DNA of 57,744 nt, from NCBI GenBank assembly GCA_014237145.1, contig JAAXOC010000002.1, positions 1 through 57,744 of the forward strand, given 5' to 3'. Of the stretch, positions 25,499-34,524 are shown piece after piece. The notes beneath the pieces were generated by a model. It did no database searches, was not told the DNA's origin, and saw nothing but the letters and a program-made list of their open reading frames with translations. The DNA is from ANME-2 cluster archaeon (GTDB taxonomy: Archaea; Halobacteriota; Methanosarcinia; Methanosarcinales; Methanocomedenaceae). Position 1 is the stretch's first letter. Each line of letters begins with the position of its first letter. The position numbers and the translations under genes are program-made.

Positions 25499-27007
25499 TT
25501 ATCCCGATGCCGCCCTGAACCTCTCAACCACAAAGTCCCTGTCCATGGATACCAGGAAGTACCCCAGCCGTGGGCCGCTCTTGGTACCAAGCAGTGCCTG
25601 GTAGATGGTCTGGAACAGTTTCTTCGGGTTCATGTCCACTTCCCTGGCAATATTATATATTCCATCATGGATGGCCTGCCCGTCCTCGTATCCGGGCATG
25701 CGTTCTGACAATATTTTCATAACCTGCCTTTGCTGGGTATTGAAATTCCTGACTTCCGGCGGCAGGGTCTTTTGTATACTGAACTTCACCATGGGAGGTG
25801 CAAAAGATTCCAGCCATTTATCAGCATTACCGGCCCGATGCCGTACCTTCTCCACATCGGTTACATCATACCCGCCCCGCTCCAGTACAGTCAGTAGGTA
25901 ATCGAAACTGTGGTCAGCGATCTGGATTGCAGTGACCATATGCCTGAAAGGTATTTTTACACTCCTGTCCCCGCCGGCCTGGGATAACTGGTAAGCCCTC
26001 ATATCCAGGCTCTCATCCAGGTTGTCGTATTCGTCAATAAGGTTCAACAACGGCAGCCCCGGGTCGAACTCGATGTGCTTTTCAGGCTTGCTCCTGATGA
26101 TCAGGTACCTCAGCACCTCAGGAGGCAAGATTTCCAGCATATCGCTGATGGATACCGTAACCCCTGTGGAAGATGACATGGCACCCTTGCCCTTGAGCAT
26201 TATCCATTCATAGACAATGGGGTGGGGTGCAGGGTAATCGTAAATTTCGGCAGATATCCGCTTCCCGGTATCGTATGAGCCCCCTGCTGAGGCATGGTCT
26301 TTGCCGAACGGTTCGATGGTAACACCCAGGATGGGCCACCGTGCCGGCCAGTCCACCCTCCATGTGAGCTTGCCGCCACCCCGCATGGATACGGTGCCGG
26401 TTGAGCCGCAAGAACAGGAATAGTCCACGGTTTCGGCATCAGGGTCAGAGCCTGTGACCTTTGTAGTGGTCAACCTGCCGCAGTCATTGCAGATGGGGTT
26501 GAACGGGTTCCAGCCAGGTTCCAGGTTGCGGCTCGATACCTCTTCCAGAATTCTGGCGATCTCGTCCCTCTTTACCAATGCTGTCTTAATAGCGTCCACA
26601 AATGCCCCTTCCTTGTAGAGCTTATCAGCATGGTGGATCACGGGATGGATGCCCAGTTTTTCCATGGAATCAATAAAAGGTTCAAGGAAGTGTTCGGCAT
26701 AGCTGGAGTGGTCGGTGCAGGGGCATGGTATTTCGGACAGGGGTTTGCCTACATGCTCTTCATAACTGTCATCAAGGAACGGATAGACCTTACGCAGCGG
26801 GTCATACGTATCAGCGATGTATATCAGGGTGGCGTCGCCCCCTGCATCCTGCAAAGCGCGGTAGACCGCATCGGCTGTCAGTACTTCACGCATGTTGCCT
26901 ATATGGATATTGCCCGAAGGTGTTATGCCCGAAGCAACGATATGCCTGCTGCTCTTTTCAAGTGCTTCTTTTGCTACTACATCTGCCCAGTGTATAGTTT
27001 CTGCCAT
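25499..27007 (-). CDS. lysK: Lysyl-tRNA synthetase, class I
   Basis: A 502-aa enzyme that charges tRNA-Lys. The class I marks are the HIGH-type PSGNIHIGNMRE near residue 30 and the KMSKS-type GAMSSSTG near residue 277, after a zinc-binding insert (CNDCGR and CSCG). Class I LysRS is typical of most archaea. The C-terminal alpha-helical anticodon domain is complete (ending VVERFRAASG). No ribosomal or translation gene is adjacent. Confidence 0.95.
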   Translation of the reverse strand: MAETIHWADVVAKEALEKSSRHIVASGITPSGNIHIGNMREVLTADAVYRALQDAGGDATLIYIADTYDPLRKVYPFLDDSYEEHVGKPLSEIPCPCTDHSSYAEHFLEPFIDSMEKLGIHPVIHHADKLYKEGAFVDAIKTALVKRDEIARILEEVSSRNLEPGWNPFNPICNDCGRLTTTKVTGSDPDAETVDYSCSCGSTGTVSMRGGGKLTWRVDWPARWPILGVTIEPFGKDHASAGGSYDTGKRISAEIYDYPAPHPIVYEWIMLKGKGAMSSSTGVTVSISDMLEILPPEVLRYLIIRSKPEKHIEFDPGLPLLNLIDEYDNLDESLDMRAYQLSQAGGDRSVKIPFRHMVTAIQIADHSFDYLLTVLERGGYDVTDVEKVRHRAGNADKWLESFAPPMVKFSIQKTLPPEVRNFNTQQRQVMKILSERMPGYEDGQAIHDGIYNIAREVDMNPKKLFQTIYQALLGTKSGPRLGYFLVSMDRDFVVERFRAASG

Positions 27008-27221
27008 GATGTCTCACTTCAGGATGAAAGTAGATGCATTAAGCGATATTAAATGTTTAGTATCAGGGCAGTAGCGGTATGCTGGAAGTAGGGCATTGCT
27101 GCGGCACACACCAAGTTATTCGGAGATACTGGTGCATCCCGCAAAATTCATATAGAAGTACAAACATGTAAAACAAACTTGTATTAACTATAATCATTAG
27201 CAACAGGAGGAGCATATTTTC

Positions 27222-28880
27222 ATGGCAGCACAATTAGGAGGACAGCCAGTATTTATCCTTCGCCAGGGGACAGAACGTTCCAGGGGTAAGGAAGCACAGA
27301 ATAGTAATATCATGGCGGCCAGGGCAGTGGCCAATGCCGTTCGTACCACACTTGGTCCCAAAGGCATGGACAAGATGATGGTGGATTCAATGGGCGACAT
27401 TGTAATTACCAATGACGGTGCCCAGATTTTACGGGAAATGGATATAGAACATCCCGCAGCCAAGATGCTGGTAGAAGTAGCCAAGACCCAGGACGATGAA
27501 GTAGGCGACGGCACCACTACAGCGGCAGTACTGGCAGGTGAACTGCTGAAAAATGCAGAGGACCTGCTCAACCAGGAGGTTCATCCCACTATCATCGCAG
27601 CAGGGTACAGAATGGCCTCAGATCAGGCAAAAAAGATCCTGGAAGGAATGGTAAGGGAAGTATCGGAAGACGATGAAGAACTCCTGTTAAAGATAGCAGG
27701 GACTGCCATCACTGGTAAAGGTGCAGAGAACGCCAGGGAAAAACTTTCCAACCTGGCAGTTGTTGCAGTGCGCTCTGTGGTCGAGACCATCGACGGTAAA
27801 AAGAGTGTAGACCGGGAAGACATCAAACTTGAAACGAAGACAGGTGCCAGTGTAGAGGAATCGGAACTTATCAAAGGCATGATAGTGAACAAGAGCAGGG
27901 TACATGAGAATATGCCCAAGCGTATCGAAAATGCCAGGATACTGCTGCTCAATGCACAGGTGGAGATCCAGAAGACCGAAATGGATGCAGAGATCAACAT
28001 CACATCCCCGGACCAGCTGCAGTTGTTCCTTGATCAGGAAGAAAAAATGCTAAAAGCTAAGGTGGACAAGATTGCAAAAAGCGGTGCAAATGTCCTGTTC
28101 TGCCAGAAGGGTATTGATGATATAGCACAGCATTACCTGGCAAAGGAAGGGATATTTGGCATCCGAAGGTTCCTGAAAAGCGACTTTGAGAAAATGGCAC
28201 GGGCAACCGGTGCCACCATTGTCAATAATATTAACGAGATATCCGAGTCCGACCTGGGATTTGCCGGCCTGGTAGAGGAACGCAAAATGGGCGGCGAGGA
28301 TACTACATTTGTAACCAAGTGCAAGAACCCAAAGTCAGTGTCAGTGATCCTGAGGGGCAGTACCGAGCATGTGGTGAACAATGTGGAGACTGCCTTCGAA
28401 GACGCCACCAGGGTTGTAGGAGTGGTTATCGAGGACGGTAAACTGGTAGCTGGCGGCGGTTCACCTGAAGTGGAAGTGGCGCTTAGGTTAAAGGAATACG
28501 CAGCTACGCTCAAGGGCAGGGAGCAGCTTGCAGTGACCGCCTTTGCTGAAGCACTTGAAGTAATCCCGCGCACACTTGCCGAGAACGGCGGCCTGGACCC
28601 CATCGACAAACTGGTGGAACTGCGCAGCGAGCATGAGAAGGGCGTGAAGACTGCCGGCCTGAATGTGATTACCGGTGAAGTGACAGATATGTGGGAAGAA
28701 GGCGTGGTGGAGCCTCTTAGGGTAAAGACCCAGGCATTGAACTCTGCTACAGAGTCTGCTACAATGATCCTCAGGATCGATGATGTCATTGCATCCAGCG
28801 GTACCGGTGGCATGGGCGAGGGAATGCCACCAGGTGGAATGCCGCCAGGCGGCATGCCGGATATGGATTTTGACATGTAA
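27222..28880 (+). CDS. Thermosome subunit (group II chaperonin)
   Basis: A 552-aa chaperonin. It shows [18 protein letters not shown] near residue 43, [22 protein letters not shown] near 94, and the GGGSPEVE region near 405. The C-terminus has the flexible GGM tail ([19 protein letters not shown]). The family forms double rings that fold proteins in ATP-driven cycles. A strong SD (AGGAGGAG) lies 9 nt before the ATG. An AT-rich promoter sits about 70 bp upstream, as expected for a highly expressed heat-responsive gene. A terminator hairpin follows. Confidence 0.97.
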   Translation: MAAQLGGQPVFILRQGTERSRGKEAQNSNIMAARAVANAVRTTLGPKGMDKMMVDSMGDIVITNDGAQILREMDIEHPAAKMLVEVAKTQDDEVGDGTTTAAVLAGELLKNAEDLLNQEVHPTIIAAGYRMASDQAKKILEGMVREVSEDDEELLLKIAGTAITGKGAENAREKLSNLAVVAVRSVVETIDGKKSVDREDIKLETKTGASVEESELIKGMIVNKSRVHENMPKRIENARILLLNAQVEIQKTEMDAEINITSPDQLQLFLDQEEKMLKAKVDKIAKSGANVLFCQKGIDDIAQHYLAKEGIFGIRRFLKSDFEKMARATGATIVNNINEISESDLGFAGLVEERKMGGEDTTFVTKCKNPKSVSVILRGSTEHVVNNVETAFEDATRVVGVVIEDGKLVAGGGSPEVEVALRLKEYAATLKGREQLAVTAFAEALEVIPRTLAENGGLDPIDKLVELRSEHEKGVKTAGLNVITGEVTDMWEEGVVEPLRVKTQALNSATESATMILRIDDVIASSGTGGMGEGMPPGGMPPGGMPDMDFDM

Positions 28881-28888
28881 ATCACTGT

Positions 28889-28930
28889 GCTGTGCCTACG
28901 GGCACAGCCAATATCTTTTTGCTTTTTTTT
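28889..28930 (+). terminator. Terminator after the thermosome gene
   Basis: A perfect 8-bp stem (GCTGTGCC at 28889-28896 and GGCACAGC at 28901-28908, loop TACG) is followed by T-rich sequence ending in a run of eight Ts. It starts 9 bp after the thermosome stop. Confidence 0.75.
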
Positions 28931-29248
28931 AGTTCCTTTTTGCCTTCTTCCGCAAAAATATAGTCTTCAGATTTTGTTTTATCTTCGGAACATATTATTT
29001 GTTGGATTATCAGTGAGTAGGAGGTTCGCCGCTTTGTATTTATCAGCAAAAACGTGAAAAATGATGGAACAGGCAATGTTTTTCCAAACTGTGATTCATA
29101 TTACTATTTTACCTTAACCGAATCAATTATATCTGCTTCATTACAAGAGAATAACGCTATGGCACAGACCCTGTCCCCCAGGGATATGGAAATACTAAAA
29201 AAAAAGTACCAGACCTGGAATTTGTTGATCATATAAAGGAGGAACAGC
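28931..29248. other. Intergenic region upstream of the marker 8 gene
   Basis: No clear gene is present. A short frame starts at the ATG at 29160 (MAQTLSPRDMEILKKK) and ends within 26 codons. It contains a run of nine As, and I doubt it is real. The promoter of the following gene must lie here. Confidence 0.35.
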
Positions 29249-30100
29249 ATGCCGCATATCATGGAGATCCTTGGACGTACAAAGGTGGTAATAAAGGATG
29301 GCAAGGTAGTGGAGGTGGGTGAGCCGAAGGTTAAGTGGTGCCCACTTTGGAACAAGGCCACCGGTGTGGAGAATATCACCCAAGAGGCTGCCAGGCAGAA
29401 TATAGAGCAGCGTATCAGGGAATTTGGCATGTTCACACCAGACCGGCGGTTTGATCTGGGTGTATTCGCCAGTTTTGGTATTTCAGAGGTGATGATGACT
29501 GCCCTTACCAGAGGCCTGATCGATTCCACGGTAACGGTATGTGACGGGGCCGGGACTGTGGTCACATCCAGTCCTGCACTTGTCCAGGGTATGAATGCCC
29601 AAATATCGGGCCTGGTGGAAACCGAGCCTATCCCTGAAGTGATAGATGCCATACACAGGATGGACGGTCATGTGCTTGACCCAGCCACTGCCAGGATAGA
29701 CCAGGCCGCAGGACTGGAATTTGCAGCCAAACAGGGATGCAGCAGGATCGCAGTATCAGTGGTTGACCCTGCTACGGCCACGCTTTTGCGTGAACTTGAA
29801 GCCCGGCTTGGGATTCAGGTGGTATTAATGGCAGCCCACCTAACCGGCATATGTGAGGATGATGCCAGGAACATGATAAGCCAGGTAGATATAATCACAA
29901 GCTGCGCTTCAGGAAATATAAGGGAACAAGTGGAACCTCTCATCCAGGTGGGTACTGCCATACCCCTGTTCGGACTGACCCAATCAGGTAAAGAGATCCT
30001 GATCGAAAGAGCAAAAGAAGTACAGTCCCCACTTCTGGTAAACACCATACCCCTTCCCGTTTTGCCTGTAGAAAAACAGCCCAGGCCATTGGTTGATTAA
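29249..30100 (+). CDS. Methanogenesis marker protein 8 (DUF2099)
   Basis: A 283-aa protein of the DUF2099 family, known as methanogenesis marker 8. It has KWCPLWN near residue 30, FGMFTPDRRFDLGVFASFGIS and VTVCDGAGTVV, with TSCASGNIRE near the C-terminus. The family is found almost only in organisms with methyl-coenzyme M reductase. Its exact job is unclear to me. A role in assembly or maturation of MCR or its cofactors has been suggested. A strong SD (AAAGGAGG) lies 8 nt before the ATG. It is monocistronic here. Confidence 0.85.
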   Translation: MPHIMEILGRTKVVIKDGKVVEVGEPKVKWCPLWNKATGVENITQEAARQNIEQRIREFGMFTPDRRFDLGVFASFGISEVMMTALTRGLIDSTVTVCDGAGTVVTSSPALVQGMNAQISGLVETEPIPEVIDAIHRMDGHVLDPATARIDQAAGLEFAAKQGCSRIAVSVVDPATATLLRELEARLGIQVVLMAAHLTGICEDDARNMISQVDIITSCASGNIREQVEPLIQVGTAIPLFGLTQSGKEILIERAKEVQSPLLVNTIPLPVLPVEKQPRPLVD

Positions 30101-30208
30101 TTACTTGCCTTTTTTTCTTTGTGAAATAGCCTCAATGTGCCTGAATTCATTTTCTGCGGTTTTAATCTCATTCAGTCTCTTTATTTTCTCCTGGTCAATG
30201 AAGGTCAT
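30101..30208 (-). CDS. Small helical ORF of 35 codons
   Basis: The frame reads MTFIDQEKIKRLNEIKTAEN then EFRHIEAISQRKKGK and stops directly against the marker 8 gene end. The frame stays open upstream through a possible TTG start (LLKITMTF...). The charged helical content looks coding, but the gene is unrecognised and may be the tail of a decayed gene. Confidence 0.35.
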   Translation of the reverse strand: MTFIDQEKIKRLNEIKTAENEFRHIEAISQRKKGK

Positions 30209-30253
30209 TGTTATTTTCAATAGGTCAACTCCCTGTAAATTCTCCCCTTTGCA

Positions 30254-30277
30254 ACGACGGGCTTTCCTTCCCGCCGT
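30254..30277. other. Stable hairpin
   Basis: ACGACGGG at 30254-30261 pairs with CCCGCCGT at 30270-30277 (one G-T wobble, loop CTTTCCTT). On the minus strand it precedes the small ORF at 30101-30208. It could be a mobile-element end of the IS200/IS605 sort or a regulatory structure. The sequence does not decide between them. Confidence 0.35.
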
Positions 30278-30481
30278 TAAGAAAATGCTTACTTCGTTTG
30301 CATTTTCTAGGCCTACAGAAAAGTGTATACTTTCCTATAGGTTAAAAAATGGTTCGTTTTTCTGACTAAAAACATTTTGATACCAGATATGGTAAATAAT
30401 GAATTTTTATTATATTTTGAATTCTTAATTTATTCCAGATGTGTGGCAAATTATTTATACGGCGACTCCCCATCAATAATT

Positions 30482-31540
30482 ATGACATGGCATAGCATAG
30501 ATGCTATAGACACAGCATTAAAAAGGACTAAAAATGCACTGATTGAACCTTTTAATTTTTGGAAATGGATCAAAATTGGGATTATCATTTTCTTTCTTGG
30601 CGGCAGTGGAGGAGGAGGAGGAGGGGGCGGTGGATCCAACTTTGGCGGTTCAGGTCAGGGTTTCAGTGGAATTGGTGATGGCGGAGAACCAGTAATTACA
30701 GATTCCCAGTTTTTGGAATTTCGTGAAACGTTCACTCAATTCATTGACACTAATTTGATATTTATCCTGTTAGGGATCGGATTTTTCATAGGGATTATAT
30801 TGCTCCTGTCCTATATTTCAAATGTCATGGAATTTGTCTTTGTGCATTCCCTTGTCACCAATGTCGTGACATTCTGGGCATATACAAGTCAATACCTGCG
30901 TCAGGGTTTTAATCTGTTCATAATCCGGTTAGTCCTGGGTCTGGTATTTCTTTCCATATTAATAATATCCATGCTGCCGATAGTCTTGCCGATACTGAAT
31001 TCACCAGGTGATTTACATATTGGAATGTTGATAGGGGGTATTTTCTTATTGATAGGTGTTCTGCTCATACTTGCCATTATCAGCGGAATAATCGAGTCAT
31101 TCATTAATCTCTCCATACCTATGTCCATGTACCAGAACACCGGCATTATTGCTGCTTTTAAGAAAGTCCTGGGCTTATTCAAGACCGACTGGAAGCAGAT
31201 AATAGTCTACTGGGTGGTAAGGTTCTTCCTCTGGATAATAGTAGGGATAATTGTGGCGCTGGCAACACTGATACTGTTCATTTTAGTATTTGGCATCGTT
31301 TCCATACTGGGCCTGATAATTTACCTTCTATTGTCATGGGCCGGACTGGGAATAGGGGATGCCGTGTTCTGGGTAATTATGGCACCATTCGGACTGGTAG
31401 TATTTGTTATACTATTCGTATTCTCACTGCTGGTGTCGGTGCCTATGCCCGTATTCATGAAATACCATATGCTAAGCTTCCTTAAGTCATGGTACCCTGA
31501 ATCCCAAATTCCTTTCTTTGAACTGGCTCAGGAAAAATAG
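30482..31540 (+). CDS. Polytopic membrane protein with Gly-rich loop
   Basis: A 352-aa protein. A short cytoplasmic helix (SIDAIDTALKRTKNALIEPF) precedes the first membrane segment. A loop at about 40-70 is almost pure Gly and Ser (DNA run of GGAGGAGGAGGAGG near 30611), and about six further hydrophobic segments follow. The arrangement resembles haloarchaeal and methanogen DUF7544/YihY-like membrane proteins of unknown role. I chose the ATG at 30482 (MTWHSIDAIDT) because residues before it look non-coding. The gene is convergent with the protease gene next door. Replication slippage in the Gly run may make its length variable. Confidence 0.65.
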   Translation: MTWHSIDAIDTALKRTKNALIEPFNFWKWIKIGIIIFFLGGSGGGGGGGGGSNFGGSGQGFSGIGDGGEPVITDSQFLEFRETFTQFIDTNLIFILLGIGFFIGIILLLSYISNVMEFVFVHSLVTNVVTFWAYTSQYLRQGFNLFIIRLVLGLVFLSILIISMLPIVLPILNSPGDLHIGMLIGGIFLLIGVLLILAIISGIIESFINLSIPMSMYQNTGIIAAFKKVLGLFKTDWKQIIVYWVVRFFLWIIVGIIVALATLILFILVFGIVSILGLIIYLLLSWAGLGIGDAVFWVIMAPFGLVVFVILFVFSLLVSVPMPVFMKYHMLSFLKSWYPESQIPFFELAQEK

Positions 31541-31547
31541 TAAATAT

Positions 31548-32342
31548 TTAATTGAACAATGGCAGGATGTGCATGGTCTCATGCAATCTTGCCAGTTCTT
31601 CCTTTTGAGCAGGGCTAAAGTCTTTTGGGTACCAGGTTTCTACCACATCATCAGGGGACGGTCCGTTTTTATAGACTTCGAACTCTGCGTTCATAATATT
31701 ATCACTCTCATCGGTGTGGCCAAATCCCCAGATATGCCCCAGTTCGTGCAGTAAAATCGTGGTTTCTATATCATTTTTGGGCAAGGAATCCTTGAATATT
31801 ATTATGGAATCGGCGGCATAGCTGACACCAACCGAATACGGGTTTGTAGAAGCTGCAGACATACGATTCGAATAATCCTGGTCTTCCTGGTGCCATACAG
31901 TATCCAGGTATAGGATATAGAGAGTGATGTTCCCACCAAACCATCCGGTCCGGTAGTCCCTGTTTTGTTCCTGGAGCATTGATGTTACCTTAAAGAGGTC
32001 ATTCCCGCGGATCACAGCTGGAACCTCATCTTCTTCAATATCCTGATTGAGGTATATCAAAACGTCCTTGCCTGAATACATCTTGATCTGCTGCTGCAAG
32101 GCTTCAACGGTTTCCGGTGCAGGTTCCATACCAGGCTGGTAGTCTATTTCAACAACAATTGTTTTGTATGGAGAGTATTTTGAAAGGTACAGGGCATTGT
32201 AAGACCCGGGGATGTGAATCTCACCATAATGGACATAAGCCGGCACTAGTATCAATACGACAGCCAATGCTAAAGCTAGCATCAGTGTAGCAGTATAAAT
32301 GACCAATGTTTTGAGGACTGATTCACCCATTTGATCGCTCAA
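31548..32342 (-). CDS. Membrane-anchored matrixin-like zinc metalloprotease
   Basis: A 264-aa protein. One N-terminal membrane segment (residues 13-36) works as a signal anchor, placing the rest outside the cell. The zinc site is HELGHIWGFGH at about 196-206, the HExxHxxGxxH motif of metzincins, and NIMNAEF a little further on supplies the Met-turn. It resembles predicted matrixins of archaea. There is no obvious cysteine-switch propeptide. The stop lies 7 bp from the stop of the membrane protein gene. Substrate unknown. Confidence 0.8.
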   Translation of the reverse strand: MSDQMGESVLKTLVIYTATLMLALALAVVLILVPAYVHYGEIHIPGSYNALYLSKYSPYKTIVVEIDYQPGMEPAPETVEALQQQIKMYSGKDVLIYLNQDIEEDEVPAVIRGNDLFKVTSMLQEQNRDYRTGWFGGNITLYILYLDTVWHQEDQDYSNRMSAASTNPYSVGVSYAADSIIIFKDSLPKNDIETTILLHELGHIWGFGHTDESDNIMNAEFEVYKNGPSPDDVVETWYPKDFSPAQKEELARLHETMHILPLFN

Positions 32343-32387
32343 ATAATATCTATTTTATATTATAAATTAGTTATTATAACGTATTTG

Positions 32388-32855
32388 TTATTCATCCACA
32401 TTGAATTCTATATTCCTGTTTTCCAGTTCCCTGATGATCTCCTGGAAGAATACGCCCTGTCCCTGTGTGTGGGTGTGGCCAGCCTCATGCAGGCGTCCTC
32501 CTTTCATACCGGTACTGGTGGTAAGGGTGCCGCACGAGGGACTCCCCTTTACACCGACCAGCCTGATACTGTGACCTGCTTCATAGAGCATCTGGATGGT
32601 GTCGGCTGTGGGCTGTAGAATGCGGCGGCAGAAACTCCTGTAATTTGGGATATCCAGTTGCTCGGAAGTTATTTCCCACCGTTTAGGTCCAAGATAGATG
32701 AATTCCGGGCAGGGAAGTTGAATTATGCTACCTGTAATATCCGGACGGCTGTGGGATCTCAGCCCTTTTAGCCGCACGTTGGGGTTTACCAGGCAGTGGG
32801 CGATCACCTGTATCTCCTGCATGTAAATAGGATAGGATACCATTGGAATTAACAC
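32388..32855 (-). CDS. DUF523/TudS-like cysteine protein
   Basis: A 155-aa protein with conserved cysteines as in the DUF523 family: HCLVNPNVR near residue 20, LPCPEF near 48, and GVKGSPSCGTL near 101. Members include TudS, a thiouracil desulfurase that uses a [4Fe-4S] cluster held by three such cysteines. The start is uncertain: GTG at 32855 has GGAG upstream, but a second GTG just before IAHCLVN has its own GGAG and would give a more typical N-terminus. Function is inferred from the cysteine pattern. Confidence 0.7.
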   Translation of the reverse strand: MLIPMVSYPIYMQEIQVIAHCLVNPNVRLKGLRSHSRPDITGSIIQLPCPEFIYLGPKRWEITSEQLDIPNYRSFCRRILQPTADTIQMLYEAGHSIRLVGVKGSPSCGTLTTSTGMKGGRLHEAGHTHTQGQGVFFQEIIRELENRNIEFNVDE

Positions 32856-33034
32856 TTTTCACTCCAGGCGCAACAGTTGTATTCATATCTAAAGTTCTTG
32901 TTAGGTATCCAGACCGGAGGCGTACAGCGCCTGAGCCGGATTGATCATATTGAAAATGACCCCTTGGTTATGGTAACTCTTACCAATCCCTACTGATTTA
33001 TATAAAATCACATATATAAAGAATATCTGTCCAG

Positions 33035-33862
33035 GTGAGAAACATACCAGAAATAAAAGTCAACGGGATAAACCTCTACTATAAAAAAAGAGGAAAAGGA
33101 AATCCTATGTATGTACTGCATGGAGGTCCGGGACTTGACCACAGGTACTTTGGCCGCTCACTGGCCGGACTTGAAAGTTACCGTGAATTGTATTACATAG
33201 ATTTCAGGGGGCACGGCAAGTCCTCAAAAGCTGGTAAAAAAACCTATACTCTCGATACTTTTACAGATGATATAAATGCCCTGCGTGAAGCTCTCGGGCA
33301 CGAGACTGTTGAGATACTGGGTCATTCCATGGGAGGTTTTGTGGCGCTGTTGTATGCACTGCGCTACCCCAGGCATCTTGATACATTGATCCTGGTAGAC
33401 ACAACAGCAAAACAAATCGGCATAAAAGGGTATTATCCCTTAAAAGCTGTCCTGATGTATACGAACCTGAAATACTATTTACAGTACAGGGTGAAAAAAA
33501 CAATTGACAAGGAATCCTTTGCCAGGGAGATTCTACTGAAAAGCTGGCCCATATATGTTTCTGACAGATTGCTTCCTGAATATTCGGATTATATTAAATC
33601 CCTGCGGGGTGTTAGTATCTTCTTTGATATGCAGCAGGAATTACAATTGTTCGATGTAACTGGGGAACTTGAAAATATCCACCAGCCCACCCTGATTATC
33701 TTTGGTGAAAAAGACCCGTTAATGGAAGGCGGTCGCCTGCTCAAAGGGATAAGACAATCCAGGTTCTCTGTGATACCATCTGCTAAACACCTGCCGTTCC
33801 TGGAAGATGAGAAATACTTCAACATGGTGGTTCGGGAATTCCTTACAGGTAAAATGTTATGA
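33035..33862 (+). CDS. Alpha/beta hydrolase, proline iminopeptidase-like
   Basis: A 275-aa serine hydrolase. The oxyanion region is VLHGGPGLDHRYFG (residues 28-41), the nucleophile elbow GHSMGG at about 95-100, an acid in IIFGEKDPL at about 229, and the base in SAKHLPFLED at about 254. HGGPG is typical of proline iminopeptidases and related hydrolases. GTG at 33035 is the start, with AGGTGA just upstream. No signal peptide is present, so it acts in the cytoplasm. Substrate unknown. Confidence 0.85.
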   Translation: MRNIPEIKVNGINLYYKKRGKGNPMYVLHGGPGLDHRYFGRSLAGLESYRELYYIDFRGHGKSSKAGKKTYTLDTFTDDINALREALGHETVEILGHSMGGFVALLYALRYPRHLDTLILVDTTAKQIGIKGYYPLKAVLMYTNLKYYLQYRVKKTIDKESFAREILLKSWPIYVSDRLLPEYSDYIKSLRGVSIFFDMQQELQLFDVTGELENIHQPTLIIFGEKDPLMEGGRLLKGIRQSRFSVIPSAKHLPFLEDEKYFNMVVREFLTGKML

Positions 33863-33959
33863 TCTTTATGTGCTGGATCGTGTGGATTTAATGTGACCGT
33901 TTGAAGAAAGGTAATAATATAAAGAAATCTTTTTTTATATTACCCCCCAATGTCTACCT

Positions 33960-34502
33960 ATGCTTACCACCAAAGAACTTTCAGGTATTGTTGAGACCAT
34001 GGTTGTAGTATCTGAGGAAGAGATAATCGACATTGCCCAGGAACTGGCATATTTACGGGACGATGAGACTCCTGATCTGGAATACCTCAGGCAACTAATC
34101 ACCTTGGCAATGAAGATACACTGGCTTGAACCCATACCGTCCACAGCAGTATTTAACTGCCCACAAAGTTCAATGTTATATATAGCAGGCCCTGCTTCAT
34201 TTGGCACAGTGCCGCCTGAACTGAGCGAGATCATGGATACAATTGAATTTAAGGGGTGCAGGTCCTTTGACTGGGGCATGGTCACTTCAAATGTTATTCC
34301 TGATATATCACGTAGACTGGATCGGTTGGAAGCACTGGTGGAGGACGCTGCCGACGGGATCGAAAAAGTAGAAACAGAATACAGTGAACTGTTCAACCTT
34401 TACTATGATTATGATTTCTGGCTGCCCGATGGTCTACCCGGAATCGGCGGGAGACTGGAAGACATAAGCCAGCGACTAAAAGAGATAAAAGAAGCAGATT
34501 AA
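33960..34502 (+). CDS. Uncharacterised archaeal protein (DUF7109-like)
   Basis: A 180-aa soluble protein. The N-terminal helical half (LTTKELSGIVETMVVVSEEE) resembles the start of haloarchaeal DUF7109 proteins. A middle beta stretch (SSMLYIAGPASFGTVPPEL) follows, and the C-terminus is helical, perhaps a short coiled coil (RRLDRLEALVEDAADGIEKV). It is 22 bp upstream of iorA on the same strand and may be co-transcribed. No function can be given. Confidence 0.65.
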   Translation: MLTTKELSGIVETMVVVSEEEIIDIAQELAYLRDDETPDLEYLRQLITLAMKIHWLEPIPSTAVFNCPQSSMLYIAGPASFGTVPPELSEIMDTIEFKGCRSFDWGMVTSNVIPDISRRLDRLEALVEDAADGIEKVETEYSELFNLYYDYDFWLPDGLPGIGGRLEDISQRLKEIKEAD

Positions 34503-34524
34503 CAACATACTGAGGAACATATCT

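Noticed and set aside
28133-28885. A 250-codon antisense ORF opposite the thermosome gene
   Set aside because: It is Ser/Thr/Pro-rich shadow coding produced by codon bias of the sense gene.
28882-29076. A 64-codon minus-strand ORF after the thermosome
   Set aside because: It runs through the terminator hairpin and T-tract. It has no SD and no known motif.
33224-33503. Antisense ORFs across the alpha/beta hydrolase
   Set aside because: Shadows of the sense gene, without any supporting signal.
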